Assembly (NCBI RefSeq): GCF_002188465.1
Contig: NZ_NINW01000041.1
Span: forward strand, 1 to 64,000
Reading direction: 5' to 3'
Source: Pigmentiphaga sp. NML080357
Lineage (GTDB): Bacteria > Pseudomonadota > Gammaproteobacteria > Burkholderiales > Burkholderiaceae_B
DNA length: 64,000 nucleotides
Positions within the stretch are counted from its first letter, which is position 1; each line of letters starts with the position of its first letter. Shown here piece by piece: positions 50,084 through 59,900 of the stretch. Under the pieces are notes generated by a model. It made no database searches. It was given only the letters and a program-made list of their open reading frames with translations, and was not told the DNA's origin. Made by a program: the position numbers and the translations under genes.

Positions 50084-51061
50084 ATGCACGCAACGCGCCG
50101 CGCCGCCCTCGCCCGCCTGGGTGGCATCGCCGCCGCTCTTTCCGCGCCACTGGCCAGGGCGCAAGACCAAGTGGAGTCATCCCTTCGGCTGGTCGTTCCG
50201 CTGCCGCCCGGCTCGGGGGGAGACAACATCGCACGCATCCTTGCCTCCCGTCTGCGCGCGCAGCTCGGCCAGCCGGTGCTGGTCGAGAACCGGGCCGGGG
50301 GCGACATGATGATCGGGACCGCCCACGTCGCCAAGGCCCCGGCCGATGGCCGGACGCTGCTGATGGGCCACATCTCCTCCATGGTGCTCAATCCGTTGGC
50401 CTACAGCCAGGTGCACTACCACCCGCAGCAGGACTTTCTCCCTATCGGCAAGATCAGCGAAAGCACCGCCGTCATGGTCGTCAATCCGGCGGTTCCTGCG
50501 CGCACGCTGGACGAGTTCGTCGCGCTGGTGCGCCGCCAGCCGGACAAGCTCAGCTACGGCACGGCCATCCTGATGGTGCAGGTCTCCGGCGAACAGCTCG
50601 TGCATACCCGGGGCCTGCAGATCGCCCGGGTTCCCTACAAGGGCGGCGCGCAGCTGATGCAGGACACGGTGGCGCACCACATCGACATGTCGATCGCCGA
50701 CACCTCGTCCTATCTGGCCTTGATCCGCGCGGGCAAGCTGCGCCCATTGGCCACTACCGGCGCACGGCGCAACCCGCTCCTGCCCGACGTCCCCACCGTT
50801 CGCGAAGCTGGCTATCCCGAGATGGAAGTGGTCGGCTGGTGGGGCCTGTTCGCTCCGGCCGGGACGCCGCAGGAGGTCGCGAACCGTGTCGGGGCGGCCT
50901 TGAGGGCCACGCTCGGAATGCCCGACGTGATCGAGCAATTGCGTGCGATAGGCGCCGAGCCGAACTGGATGGCGGGCCAGGAGCTCGCCCGGGAGATGAC
51001 CGCGCAGTCGCAGCACTGGGGCGCCGTCATCAAGACCCTGAAGATCAACGCCAGCGAGTGA
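50084..51061 (+). CDS. Bug/TctC-family periplasmic binding protein (4)
   Basis: 325-residue secreted binding protein with an arginine-containing signal (MHATRRAALARLGGIAAALS, cleavage near ARAQ). Then come LRLVVPLPPGSGGDNIARIL and ARVPYKGGAQLMQDTVAHHI. AAAGGAG stands before ATG 50084. As in the three other cases no TctAB transporter genes are linked. It lies in the middle of the paralogue B operon and likely captures its aromatic or ester substrate. Confidence 0.93.
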   Translation: MHATRRAALARLGGIAAALSAPLARAQDQVESSLRLVVPLPPGSGGDNIARILASRLRAQLGQPVLVENRAGGDMMIGTAHVAKAPADGRTLLMGHISSMVLNPLAYSQVHYHPQQDFLPIGKISESTAVMVVNPAVPARTLDEFVALVRRQPDKLSYGTAILMVQVSGEQLVHTRGLQIARVPYKGGAQLMQDTVAHHIDMSIADTSSYLALIRAGKLRPLATTGARRNPLLPDVPTVREAGYPEMEVVGWWGLFAPAGTPQEVANRVGAALRATLGMPDVIEQLRAIGAEPNWMAGQELAREMTAQSQHWGAVIKTLKINASE

Positions 51062-51072
51062 GCCGCGCAACC

Positions 51073-52707
51073 ATGCCACAGGTCAACGTCACCCCGTTCG
51101 AGATCTCGTTCATCGACCGCCACGGCAACCGGTTGTGCGCCGATGTCTACCTGCCGCGCGGCTGCGATGGGCCCCTGCCTGTCCTGCTCGCGGCCTCGCC
51201 CTACCAGAAGGCGCTGCGGCACCTGCCGACCACCAGCGTATTCCCTTTCGTGGAATACGGTCCCATCCAGTTCTACCTGGACCAAGGCTATGCCTACGTC
51301 ATCCTCGACCTGCCCGGTTCCGGCATGTCGGCAGGCACGTGGGACCCGTGGGCGCGCTCGGAGGGCGAATCCACGCACGACGCGATCGAATATGTCGCCG
51401 CGCAGCCGTGGTCGAACGGCCGCGTCGGCATGATCGGCCAATCGTATTACGCCATGAGCCAATGGAACGCGGCGCGTACCCGGCCTCCCCACCTGAAGAC
51501 CATCGTCCCCTACGATGGTTCGAACGATCCCTACCGCGACTGGATGTACCAGGGAGGCATCCCTATCCAGGGCTTCCTCGGCTCCTGGCTGATCGGTTCG
51601 GTGCTGCTCCAGCACCATGCCCAGGGGCACGACCCCCGGGGCGGCGGACGCGGCGAGGTGTTGGCCGAGATGCTGACGCACACGCTGGACGACGAGTGGC
51701 AACGCAGGCGCGCGGCCTTCTGGGAGCTGGACGCCATCGACATTCCGGTCTTTTCCATCGGCCTGTGGGGCAAGATGTCGCTGCACCTGCGCGGCAACGT
51801 GAATGGTTTCGAGCGAGTCAAGGGCCCGCGCCGGCTGCTCATCGAGCGAGCCGGCACCTTCCATGCAGCCCAACATCTGTTCGCGCAGGAGGATTTCCAC
51901 CGCGAAGAGATCCTTCCGTGGTACGACCATCATCTCAAAGGCGTCGACAACGGCGTCATGAACCGCCCCGCCGTGCGCTACTACGTCAACAACGCCGACC
52001 GCTACGCCGACGCCAGCGGCTGGCCGCCCGATGACGTCAGGGCCAGCGCGTTCTATCTCTCCTCCGCGCGCAGCGGGCAGGTCCGCTCGCTCAATGATGG
52101 CTCGCTACGGGAAGAGCCGGCCGCCACGACCGGCGACGCCACCTCATGGAGCTATCCCGACGAGCAGTGGAACGCCGGCGTCACGGTCTTCGTCGACGGC
52201 CGGCCCGACCATACGGCCCGGGTCAACACCTATACGACGCCTGCCTTCGGCGCCGCGCGCGAATTCGCGGGCCAGGGCGCACTGGTGCTGCACGCGTCCA
52301 CCGACCAGACCGACATGGACGTGATCGTGAAGCTGTCTCTGCTGCCTTCCGGAGGAGGCGCGGCGCTCAAAGTGAGCCAAGGATGGCTGCGCGCATCGCA
52401 CCGTGCGGAAGACCCGGCGCTCAGCCGTCCTTTGCGGCCTTTCCATGCGCATCGCCAACGCGAGCCGCTGGTGCCCGGCGAGATCTATGAAATGCGCGTG
52501 GAGCTGATGCCGATGGCCTTTGCCGTGCGGCCAGGCGACCGCTTGCGCCTGGAGATCAGCAACCACGACTCTCTCATCGCCGATGCCCCCATGACCCATT
52601 GGTACGGACAGAAGGTCGGCACCGACACGTATTACCACGACGCGCTGCGGCCGTCCCGGTTGCTGCTGCCGGAACGCGCGGCCGGCCGCGCGGGAGAAAC
52701 CCCATGA
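51073..52707 (+). CDS. CocE/NonD-family serine hydrolase
   Basis: 544-residue X-Pro-dipeptidyl-peptidase/cocaine-esterase-type hydrolase. The nucleophile is Ser124 in GMIGQSYYAMSQ, and the DLPGSGMSAGTW segment and the jelly-roll C-terminal domain (about 345-540, ending YYHDALRPSRLLLP) are typical. It has no signal peptide, so it acts inside the cell. It overlaps the FAH gene by 4 nt. Such enzymes cleave esters or amides; in this operon it may release an aromatic acid from an ester. Confidence 0.87.
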   Translation: MPQVNVTPFEISFIDRHGNRLCADVYLPRGCDGPLPVLLAASPYQKALRHLPTTSVFPFVEYGPIQFYLDQGYAYVILDLPGSGMSAGTWDPWARSEGESTHDAIEYVAAQPWSNGRVGMIGQSYYAMSQWNAARTRPPHLKTIVPYDGSNDPYRDWMYQGGIPIQGFLGSWLIGSVLLQHHAQGHDPRGGGRGEVLAEMLTHTLDDEWQRRRAAFWELDAIDIPVFSIGLWGKMSLHLRGNVNGFERVKGPRRLLIERAGTFHAAQHLFAQEDFHREEILPWYDHHLKGVDNGVMNRPAVRYYVNNADRYADASGWPPDDVRASAFYLSSARSGQVRSLNDGSLREEPAATTGDATSWSYPDEQWNAGVTVFVDGRPDHTARVNTYTTPAFGAAREFAGQGALVLHASTDQTDMDVIVKLSLLPSGGGAALKVSQGWLRASHRAEDPALSRPLRPFHAHRQREPLVPGEIYEMRVELMPMAFAVRPGDRLRLEISNHDSLIADAPMTHWYGQKVGTDTYYHDALRPSRLLLPERAAGRAGETP

Positions 52708-53669
52708 GGCTGGTCTCCATCGACGAAGGCGAGCATGGTGCCTGCGGCGCGCTGCTGGCGGACGGCCAGATCCTGCACCTGCGACGCGCCGCGCGCCGGG
52801 ACGGCATCGAGGCCTGGCTGCCCGGCACCATGCGGGAATTGCTGGCGGCCGGTCCGGATGGCCTGGCGGTGGTGGCCGAGGTGATCGCCCGGGCCGCGCA
52901 TCCGGGGGAGCGCGCGCGTCTGCGTGAGCTCGGCGCGCTGCTGCCGCCGCACGCCCGCCTGCTGGCCCCTGTACCGCGTCCAGGCCTGGTCGTCGCTGCC
53001 GGCCTGGCCTATCGCTCGCACCTGGCCGAGATGGCCGGCACGCCGGCCCCGCCCTACCCCACCGCCTTCATGAAAAGCCCGCATTCCATCGCCGCCCCGG
53101 GCAGCGCCGTAGACTTGCCCGCCGCTCATGCGGAATGCGTGGACTACGAAGGGGAATTGGCCGTGGTCTTCGGTCGCCGCTGCCATGGCGCCGGGCGGGA
53201 CGAGGCGCTCGACTACGTGGCCGGCTACACCCTTGCCAATGACATGTCGGCGCGCGATTGGGTGCGGGACGTCTGGTCCGCCAAGACACCGTGGGAGGCA
53301 CGTCTGACCTGGGAAGTGAACCTCATGGGCAAGCAGTTCGATGGGTTCACGCCGTGCGGGCCCGCCCTGCTGACGGCCGACGAGGTGCCCGACCTCGGCG
53401 CGCTGCACCTGGCGACCCGGCTGAACGGGCGGCTCATGCAATCGGCGCCCTTGTCCGATCTGATTTTCGACTTGCCCGCCACCATCTCGCACCTCTCCCG
53501 GTGGTACACCTTCGAACCCGGCGACATGCTGCTGACCGGCACGCCGGCCGGGGTCGGCGTCGGCCGCGAGCCTCCGGTATTCATGCGGGAAGGCGATGTC
53601 GTCGAAGTCGAGGTCGAGCGCATTGGCGTCTTGCGCAATACGATCGCCCGAGCCCGCCCCGGGCAGTAG
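52704..53669 (+). CDS. Fumarylacetoacetate hydrolase (FAH)-family protein
   Basis: 321-residue FAH-superfamily enzyme with CVDYEGELAVVFGRRCH supplying acidic metal ligands, GYTLANDMSARDWV, and TGTPAGVGVGREPPVFMREGD. Family members hydrolyse or decarboxylate/isomerise ring-cleavage products such as fumarylpyruvate or 2-hydroxyhepta-2,4-dienedioate. As the last gene of the paralogue B operon it is a natural final step after the VOC protein. Its ATG overlaps the CocE stop. Confidence 0.9.
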   Translation: MRLVSIDEGEHGACGALLADGQILHLRRAARRDGIEAWLPGTMRELLAAGPDGLAVVAEVIARAAHPGERARLRELGALLPPHARLLAPVPRPGLVVAAGLAYRSHLAEMAGTPAPPYPTAFMKSPHSIAAPGSAVDLPAAHAECVDYEGELAVVFGRRCHGAGRDEALDYVAGYTLANDMSARDWVRDVWSAKTPWEARLTWEVNLMGKQFDGFTPCGPALLTADEVPDLGALHLATRLNGRLMQSAPLSDLIFDLPATISHLSRWYTFEPGDMLLTGTPAGVGVGREPPVFMREGDVVEVEVERIGVLRNTIARARPGQ

Positions 53670-53770
53670 AAGCCGTTTGCTCTCGCACGTTTTTTCGAGT
53701 CCAATGGCCGCCGGGACCATGGCGGCGTCGCCGCCGCAGCGCAAGGCGTCCACGACGCCACCGGACCGAC

Positions 53771-54661
53771 ATGATTCGCAAGCGCATCGAAGCACAGATA
53801 CTCGGCCTGACCGGCCTCGCCTTGGGCGGCGTCGATTTCGAGAACCCGCCGGGCGATCCGGGCCTTTTCGGTCCCGGCTCGATCAGCTGGAAAGTCCATG
53901 GCGATTTCACTTCCATGCTCATCGGTGGCATCGCTGCCTTGCTCATGCAGATGCTGCACCCGCTCGCGCTCTCGGGGGTGTGGGACCACTCCAATTTCCG
54001 CAAGGACATGCTGGGCAGGCTGCGCCGCACCGGACAGTTCATTTCCGGCACGACCTATGGAAGCACCGCCGATGCCGAGCGGCTCATTGCCCGCGTGCGT
54101 GGCATCCATGAGCAAGTGCGGGGCGTGGCGCCCGACGGCAGGCCCTACGCCGCGAACGACCCCGACCTCCTGACATGGGTGCACGTGGCCGAGGTCAGCA
54201 GTTTTCTCGCCGCCCACCTGCGCTACCGGAACCCGGCGCTTTCCGGGTCCGAGCAGGACCGCTACTACGACGAGATCTCGCTGATCGCCTACCGGCTCGG
54301 CGCGCGGGACGTGCCCCGCTCGCGCGCACAAATCGCGGATTACCTCGAACGCATGAAGCCGCTCCTGGCGTGCGACGAGCGCACCCGGGAAATCGCCGAC
54401 ATCCTGTTGTCGCATCCTCCCGCGGTGAGCCCATGGGCACGGCCGGTCAGCAAGCTCATGCTGCAGGCCGGCGTCGCCCTGCTGCCCGACTGGGCGGCGC
54501 AGATGCTGGATTTGCGGCAGGCTGCATGGCGCCGCCGCGCGATCGAGCTTTCCATTGACCGCGTGGCCCCCGTCCTGCGATGGGCCGTACGCAACGGCTC
54601 GGCCCACCGCGCCAAGCGCCGGATGGGACTGCAGCCGCCGGGAACCGGCCCGCGGCTTTGA
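53771..54661 (+). CDS. DUF2236 / MpaB-latex clearing protein-like oxygenase family protein
   Basis: 296-residue helical protein. The family marks are ALLMQMLHPLALSGVWDHSNFRKDMLGRLRRTGQFI, GTTYGSTADAERLIARV and LLTWVHVAEVSSF, whose histidine is a heme-ligand candidate by analogy with latex-clearing proteins. Members include b-type heme oxygenases, but most are uncharacterised. It has no signal peptide. It sits 102 bp after the FAH gene and is probably transcribed separately. Confidence 0.82.
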   Translation: MIRKRIEAQILGLTGLALGGVDFENPPGDPGLFGPGSISWKVHGDFTSMLIGGIAALLMQMLHPLALSGVWDHSNFRKDMLGRLRRTGQFISGTTYGSTADAERLIARVRGIHEQVRGVAPDGRPYAANDPDLLTWVHVAEVSSFLAAHLRYRNPALSGSEQDRYYDEISLIAYRLGARDVPRSRAQIADYLERMKPLLACDERTREIADILLSHPPAVSPWARPVSKLMLQAGVALLPDWAAQMLDLRQAAWRRRAIELSIDRVAPVLRWAVRNGSAHRAKRRMGLQPPGTGPRL

Positions 54662-54706
54662 CGTCCGAAAAGCAAGCGCCTAACATATTCTTTACAGAAA
54701 TTTGCT

Positions 54707-54723
54707 TATTTCTTCTAGAAATA
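54707..54723. promoter_or_regulatory. Dyad over the persulfide dioxygenase start
   Basis: TATTTC-TTCTA-GAAATA is a 6-bp-arm inverted repeat ending at the A of the ATG. The whole 54680-54730 stretch is strikingly AT-rich and there is no Shine-Dalgarno sequence. TTTACA at 54691 could be a -35 box. The arrangement suggests a redox or sulfide-responsive repressor site; identity unknown. Confidence 0.45.
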
Positions 54724-55445
54724 TGATATTCCGCCAGTTTTTCGACGCCGACTCCAGCACCTATACCTATCTCCTCGCCTCGCGCACGGGGGGAGAAGCG
54801 CTGATCATCGATCCCGTCAAGGAACGCCTGGACCAATACCTGCAAGCCATCCGCGAACTGGATCTGCGGCTGGTTCACGCCATCGATACCCATACGCACG
54901 CCGACCACATCACCGCGCTGGGCGACCTGCGGGATGCCACGGACTGCACCACGATCATGGGCGAACGGTCGCGCGCCGAATGCGTCTCGCGCCAGGTCCG
55001 CGACGGCGAAGTCCTGCGCGTGGACGGCATCGTGCTGCAGGCGCTTTACACGCCGGGCCATACCGACGAATCGTTCAGTTTCGTCCTTCAGCCGGACGCC
55101 CCCTCGGCGGTCTTCACCGGCGACGTGCTGCTGATCCGCAGCACCGGCCGCACCGATTTCCAGGGCGGCGATCCGGCGCGATCGTGGGAATCCATCGTGG
55201 GGCGCCTGTTCGCCCTGCCGGACGATACCCTGCTTTACCCCGCGCACGACTACAAGGGCTGGACCGCGTCCAGCATAGGCGAGGAAAAGCGGCACAATCC
55301 GCGACTCGCGGGAAAGACGCAGGCCGAGTACATCCACATCATGCGCAACCTCAACCTGCCCAACCCGCGCCTGATGGACGTCGCCATCCCCGCGAATCTG
55401 GCCTGCGGCCAGCCGGCGCCCCAGACTGGCGCAAACCCGAGCTAA
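54723..55445 (+). CDS. Persulfide dioxygenase (ETHE1-like MBL-fold protein)
   Basis: 240-residue metallo-beta-lactamase-fold iron enzyme that oxidises glutathione persulfide to sulfite in sulfide detoxification. The metal motif is DTHTHADH (His57, His59, Asp61, His62), with later ligands in GHTDESFSF and FTGDVLLI, and YPAHDYKG. The N-terminus MIFRQFFDADSSTYTYLLA is characteristic of the family. There is no fused rhodanese domain and no sulfide:quinone reductase gene nearby. It converges with the Gly-rich gene, overlapping by 4 nt. Confidence 0.92.
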   Translation: MIFRQFFDADSSTYTYLLASRTGGEALIIDPVKERLDQYLQAIRELDLRLVHAIDTHTHADHITALGDLRDATDCTTIMGERSRAECVSRQVRDGEVLRVDGIVLQALYTPGHTDESFSFVLQPDAPSAVFTGDVLLIRSTGRTDFQGGDPARSWESIVGRLFALPDDTLLYPAHDYKGWTASSIGEEKRHNPRLAGKTQAEYIHIMRNLNLPNPRLMDVAIPANLACGQPAPQTGANPS

Positions 55446-56131
55446 CGGCCGCCGCCGCTGCCGGAGCCTCCACTGCTCGAGCCGGTACCTCCCGAGCCCG
55501 GCGACCCGGTACCACCCGAACCGGTACTGCCCGGCCCCGTGCCACTCGATCCGGTACCGCCGGAACCCGAGCCGCCGGATCCGGGGCGGCCCGGTCCCAT
55601 GCTGCCCGATCCGCCCGTGGTCCCGTCCTGGGCGCCGCCGCTCGGGCTGGCGCCGCGATTGATCGGGCCGCCAGGACGCGGCGGCGAATCGGGCGGCACG
55701 GCGCCGGGCTGCGCACCCGCGCCGCCCTGTCCCATATTGCCGGTGCCCCCCGTGCCGGACTGGCCGCTGCCCTGCCGGGTGCCCGACCGGCCGCTCGTTC
55801 CGTCCTGGCCTCGCGTGCCCTGGCCGGACGCGCCGTAGCCCGGCGTGCCTTCGCCGCCTCCCGGCTGCTGCATGCCGCCGGACGAGGATCCTGTGCCGCC
55901 CGGCGTGCCGCTGCCCGCACCCTGCGCGTACGCCGTGGAAACGCCGAAGGCCAATGCGGCCGCCGGCGTCTCGAATCCCTCCGCCCGGATGCCATCGGCA
56001 TCCAGCAGGTAGGCATAGCGCTCGTCGCGCACGCGCAATTCGCCCAGATCGACGATCTTGCCTGCCACGTTTTCCGCATAGACACGGTCGTTGGCGGCGT
56101 ACAGGGTGTAGGTGTGCTGCTTGGTGGCCAT
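55442..56131 (-). CDS. Protein with small conserved N-terminus and Gly/Ser-rich low-complexity tail
   Basis: 229 residues. The first 60 or so (ATKQHTYTLYAANDRVYAEN, LGELRVRDERYAYLLDADG) form an ordered-looking beta-rich unit without a signal peptide. A short Ala-rich step (AALAFGVSTAYAQG) follows, then about 150 residues dominated by GSG, GTG and GGS repeats with Gln and Pro. ATG 56131 has GGGAG upstream. No function is known to me. Composition resembles the secreted protein at 41.5-41.9 kb, but the two have unrelated N-termini. Confidence 0.7.
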   Translation of the reverse strand: MATKQHTYTLYAANDRVYAENVAGKIVDLGELRVRDERYAYLLDADGIRAEGFETPAAALAFGVSTAYAQGAGSGTPGGTGSSSGGMQQPGGGEGTPGYGASGQGTRGQDGTSGRSGTRQGSGQSGTGGTGNMGQGGAGAQPGAVPPDSPPRPGGPINRGASPSGGAQDGTTGGSGSMGPGRPGSGGSGSGGTGSSGTGPGSTGSGGTGSPGSGGTGSSSGGSGSGGGR

Positions 56132-56246
56132 GGCATGCTCCCATTGATGCACGGCATGCCGAGCAAATTGCGCGCCCGCCACACCGGCCTGTGGCGGGCG
56201 GTGGGAAGGCATATCATTGGACATCGGGTCTCGAACCACCTTGCCC

Positions 56247-56936
56247 ATGCCCGCTCTTCTCGCCCGCTATGAACGCAATGAACGCGGCCGCGATTTCGCG
56301 GTTGGAGACATCCATGGCCATTTCACGCGCCTGCAGGCGGCGCTGGACCGTATAGGCTTCGACCCCGGCGTCGACCGGCTCTTCAGCGTTGGCGACCTGG
56401 TCGACCGCGGGCCGGAGTGCGAGCAAGCTCTGATATGGCTTGCGCAGCCGTGGTTCCATGCCGTCCGCGGCAACCACGAAGACATCGCCATGCGCTATGC
56501 CAAGGGCAACCCGGTGGACGTGGGCAGCTACATCGCCAATGGCGGGGAATGGTTCGTGACGCTGGACCCCGCGCGGCGGCCCAGCTTTGCGCAAGCCTTC
56601 AGCCAGCTGCCGCTGGCGATCGAGGTCCAGACCGATGCCGGGCCGGTAGGGATCGTGCATGCGGACTGCCCCGTGCGCGACTGGAGCCGTCTGGGCATCG
56701 CGCTGCGCCTGCGGCGCGCGGCGCGAGACCGCGCGATGTGGACGCGCGAGCGGCTGCAGCGGGAAGACGCCAGCGGCGTCGCCGGCCTGCGGGCCCTGGT
56801 GGTAGGCCACACGCCGGTTGCCGAACCCGTGGTCCTGGGCAACGTGTTCCATATCGATACCGGCGGCTGGATGCCGGGCGGACGCTTCACGCTTCTGGAC
56901 CTCGATACGCTGGAGGTGGCAACCGATGCTTCCTGA
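56247..56936 (+). CDS. Serine/threonine-type metallophosphatase (PP/lambda phosphatase-like)
   Basis: 229-residue calcineurin-like phosphoesterase with all core motifs: GDIHG (20-24), SVGDLVDRGPE, VRGNHED and a late GHTPVAEP with HIDTGGW. Such prokaryotic PPP enzymes use Mn or Fe and act on proteins or small phosphoesters. The gene overlaps putA by 11 nt and putA is read from a site inside it, so the pair is translationally coupled; a regulatory link to proline catabolism is only an inference. Confidence 0.9.
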   Translation: MPALLARYERNERGRDFAVGDIHGHFTRLQAALDRIGFDPGVDRLFSVGDLVDRGPECEQALIWLAQPWFHAVRGNHEDIAMRYAKGNPVDVGSYIANGGEWFVTLDPARRPSFAQAFSQLPLAIEVQTDAGPVGIVHADCPVRDWSRLGIALRLRRAARDRAMWTRERLQREDASGVAGLRALVVGHTPVAEPVVLGNVFHIDTGGWMPGGRFTLLDLDTLEVATDAS

Positions 56937-59900
56937 ATCCACGCCCGGGCCTTTCGAGGATTTCATCCGCCAGGCCGCGCCGCAATCGGGCTCGCGCGCC
57001 GCCATCACGGCCGACTACCGGCGCGCCGAGCAGGACATGGTGGCGGTGCTCCTGGACGAGATCGATACCTCCCGCGACGCGTCCCCGGCCATGGACCTCG
57101 CCTATCGGCTCGCATCGGCCCTGCGCCGCCGCGGCGACGCGCCGGCGGCCGGCGGCCTGGCACAGATGCTGTTGCAGGAATTCTCGCTCTCGTCCGAGGA
57201 AGGCATCGCGCTGATGTGCCTGGCCGAGTCCATCCTGCGCATACCGGATGCCGCCACGCGGGACGCGCTCATCCGCGACAAGATCGGCAAGGGGCGCTGG
57301 GCGGCCCACCTGGGACACAGCTCCTCGCTGTTCGTCAATGCCGCGGTCTGGGGTCTCCTGATCACCGGCCGGCTGTATGCGGCGCAACAGGGCTCGGGCC
57401 TGCAGGCCGCGCTGGCGGGACTCATCGAGAAAGGCGGGGAGCCCCTGGTGCGGCGCGCGGTGGATGCGGCCATGCGCATGCTGGGCGAGCAGTTCGTCGC
57501 CGGCCGCAGCATCGACCAGGCGCTGGACCGCGCCCGCGGGCAGGAAGAACAAGGCTACACCCACTCGTACGACATGCTGGGCGAAGCGGCCGTGACCGAC
57601 GCCGATGCCCAGCGCTACATGCAGGCGTACGAGCACGCCATCCATCGCATCGGCCAGGCCTCGCGCGGCAAGACGCCCTACGACGGACCCGGCATCTCGA
57701 TCAAGCTGTCCGCACTGCATCCCCGCTATGCACGCAGCCAGCGGGAACGGGTACTGGACGAAATGTATCCTCGCCTGCTCGCGCTGGCCCGGAGCGCGCG
57801 GGGTTACGACATGGGCCTGAACATCGACGCCGAAGAAGCCGCGCGCCTGGATCTTTCGCTGGACCTGCTGGAGCGGCTCTGCGCCGATGCCGGACTGGCC
57901 GGCTGGCATGGCCTGGGCTTCGTGGTGCAGGCCTACCAGAAACGCAGCCTGCGCGTCGTCGACCATCTCGTTGCCCTGGCCCGCGCCAGCGGGCACCGGC
58001 TCATGGTCCGCCTGGTCAAGGGTGCGTACTGGGACAGCGAAATCAAGCTCGCCCAGGTCCAGGGCCTGGACGACTATCCGGTCTATACCCGCAAGCCGCA
58101 TACCGACATCGCCTATCTCGCGTGCGCGCGCAAGCTGCTGGCCGCATCCGACGCCGTGTTTCCGCAGTTCGCCACCCACAATGCCCACACCCTGGCGACG
58201 ATCTACCACCTCGCGGATCCCGGGAGCTTCCGCCCTGGCCAATACGAGTTCCAATGCCTGCATGGCATGGGCGAACCGCTCTACGAGCAGGTCGTCGGCG
58301 CTCCTTCGGATGGCGGGCTGGGCCGCCCCTGCCGCATCTACGCGCCGGTCGGTCCGCACGACACGCTGCTGGCCTACCTGGTGCGGCGGCTGCTTGAAAA
58401 CGGCGCCAACACCTCCTTCGTTCACCGGATCGCCGACCGCGAGATCCCGCTCGAGGTCGTGCTCCAGGACCCGCTGGCGTCCGTGCGCGACATCGGCGCA
58501 AGCGGCGGCGACATCGGCACCCCGAATCCGCGCATACCGCTTCCGCGCGATCTCTACGGCGCGGAACGCGCAAATTCGCGAGGACTGGACTGGTCCAGCG
58601 AAGCCGTCCTGCTGCAGCTCTCGCACCGGTTGGCGGGTGCCGGATCGCGAACCGCTGTCGCTCGCCCCATGCTGGACGACGACGTCGCACCCGCATCGCG
58701 CCGCGAAGTCCGCAATCCGGCCCATCGCGCCGACGTGGTGGGCCACGTGCAGGAAGCCTCGCCTGCCGACGTCGATGGCGCCCTCGACCGCGCCGCCCAT
58801 GCATCCCGGCTGTGGCAAGGCACCGCCCCTTCCGAGCGTGCGGCCATCCTGGAACGGGCGGCCACGCGTATCGAGGACGACAGCGCAGCCTGGATGGCGC
58901 TGCTGGTGCGCGAAGCCGGCAAGACCCTGCCCAATGCCTCGGGCGAAGTCCGCGAGACCGTCGACTTCCTCCGGTACTACGCGGCCGGGATACGCGCCGG
59001 CTTGGACCATGCCTCGCATCGCCCCCTGGGCATCGTCGCCTGCATCAGCCCCTGGAATTTCCCGCTGTCCATTTTTACCGGACAGGTCGCGGCGGCGCTC
59101 GCCGCGGGCAACGCGGTTCTGGCCAAGCCGGCGGAACAGACGCCGTTGATCGCGGCCCGCGCCGTGCAAGCCTTGCGGGACGCCGGCGTTCCGCCCGGCG
59201 CACTGCAATTGCTGCCCGGACGCGGCGAAACCGTCGGGGCCCGGCTGGTGGCCGATCCCAGGGTGCAGGGCGTCCTGTTCACCGGCTCGGTGGCGGTGGC
59301 TCGCGGCATCCGCGCCGCGCTGTCGGAGCGCCTGGGCAGCGACGGACGGTCCGTACCGTTCGTGGCGGAAACGGGAGGCCTGAACGCCATGGTCGTCGAT
59401 TCGTCGGCGCTGGCGGAACAAGTAGTGGCCGACGTGCTGGAATCCGCCTTCGACAGCGCCGGCCAGCGCTGCTCCGCGCTACGGCTGCTCTGCGTCCAGG
59501 AAGACATTGCCGACCGTGTGCTCGCCATGCTGCGCGGCGCCATGAACGAATATCGCATTGGCCGGCCCGACCGCCTCGCCACCGATGCGGGTCCCGTTAT
59601 CGACGACGAGGCCCGCGACGACATCGAGCGCTACATAGCCGGCATGCAGGCGGCCGGCCGCCCTGTCTTCCGGGCCTGCCGCATGGACGCGGCGGAATGC
59701 CGGCACGGCAGCTTCGTCGTGCCGGCGCTGATTGAACTGGATCGGCCGGAAGCGCTGCGCCGCGAAGTGTTCGGGCCTGTCCTGCACGTGGTGCGGTTTC
59801 CGGCGCGCCAGCTCGACAGCCTGCTGGACCGGATCAATGCGCTCGGCTATGGCCTGACGCTCGGCCTGCACACGCGCATCGACGAAACCGTCGCGCTGGT

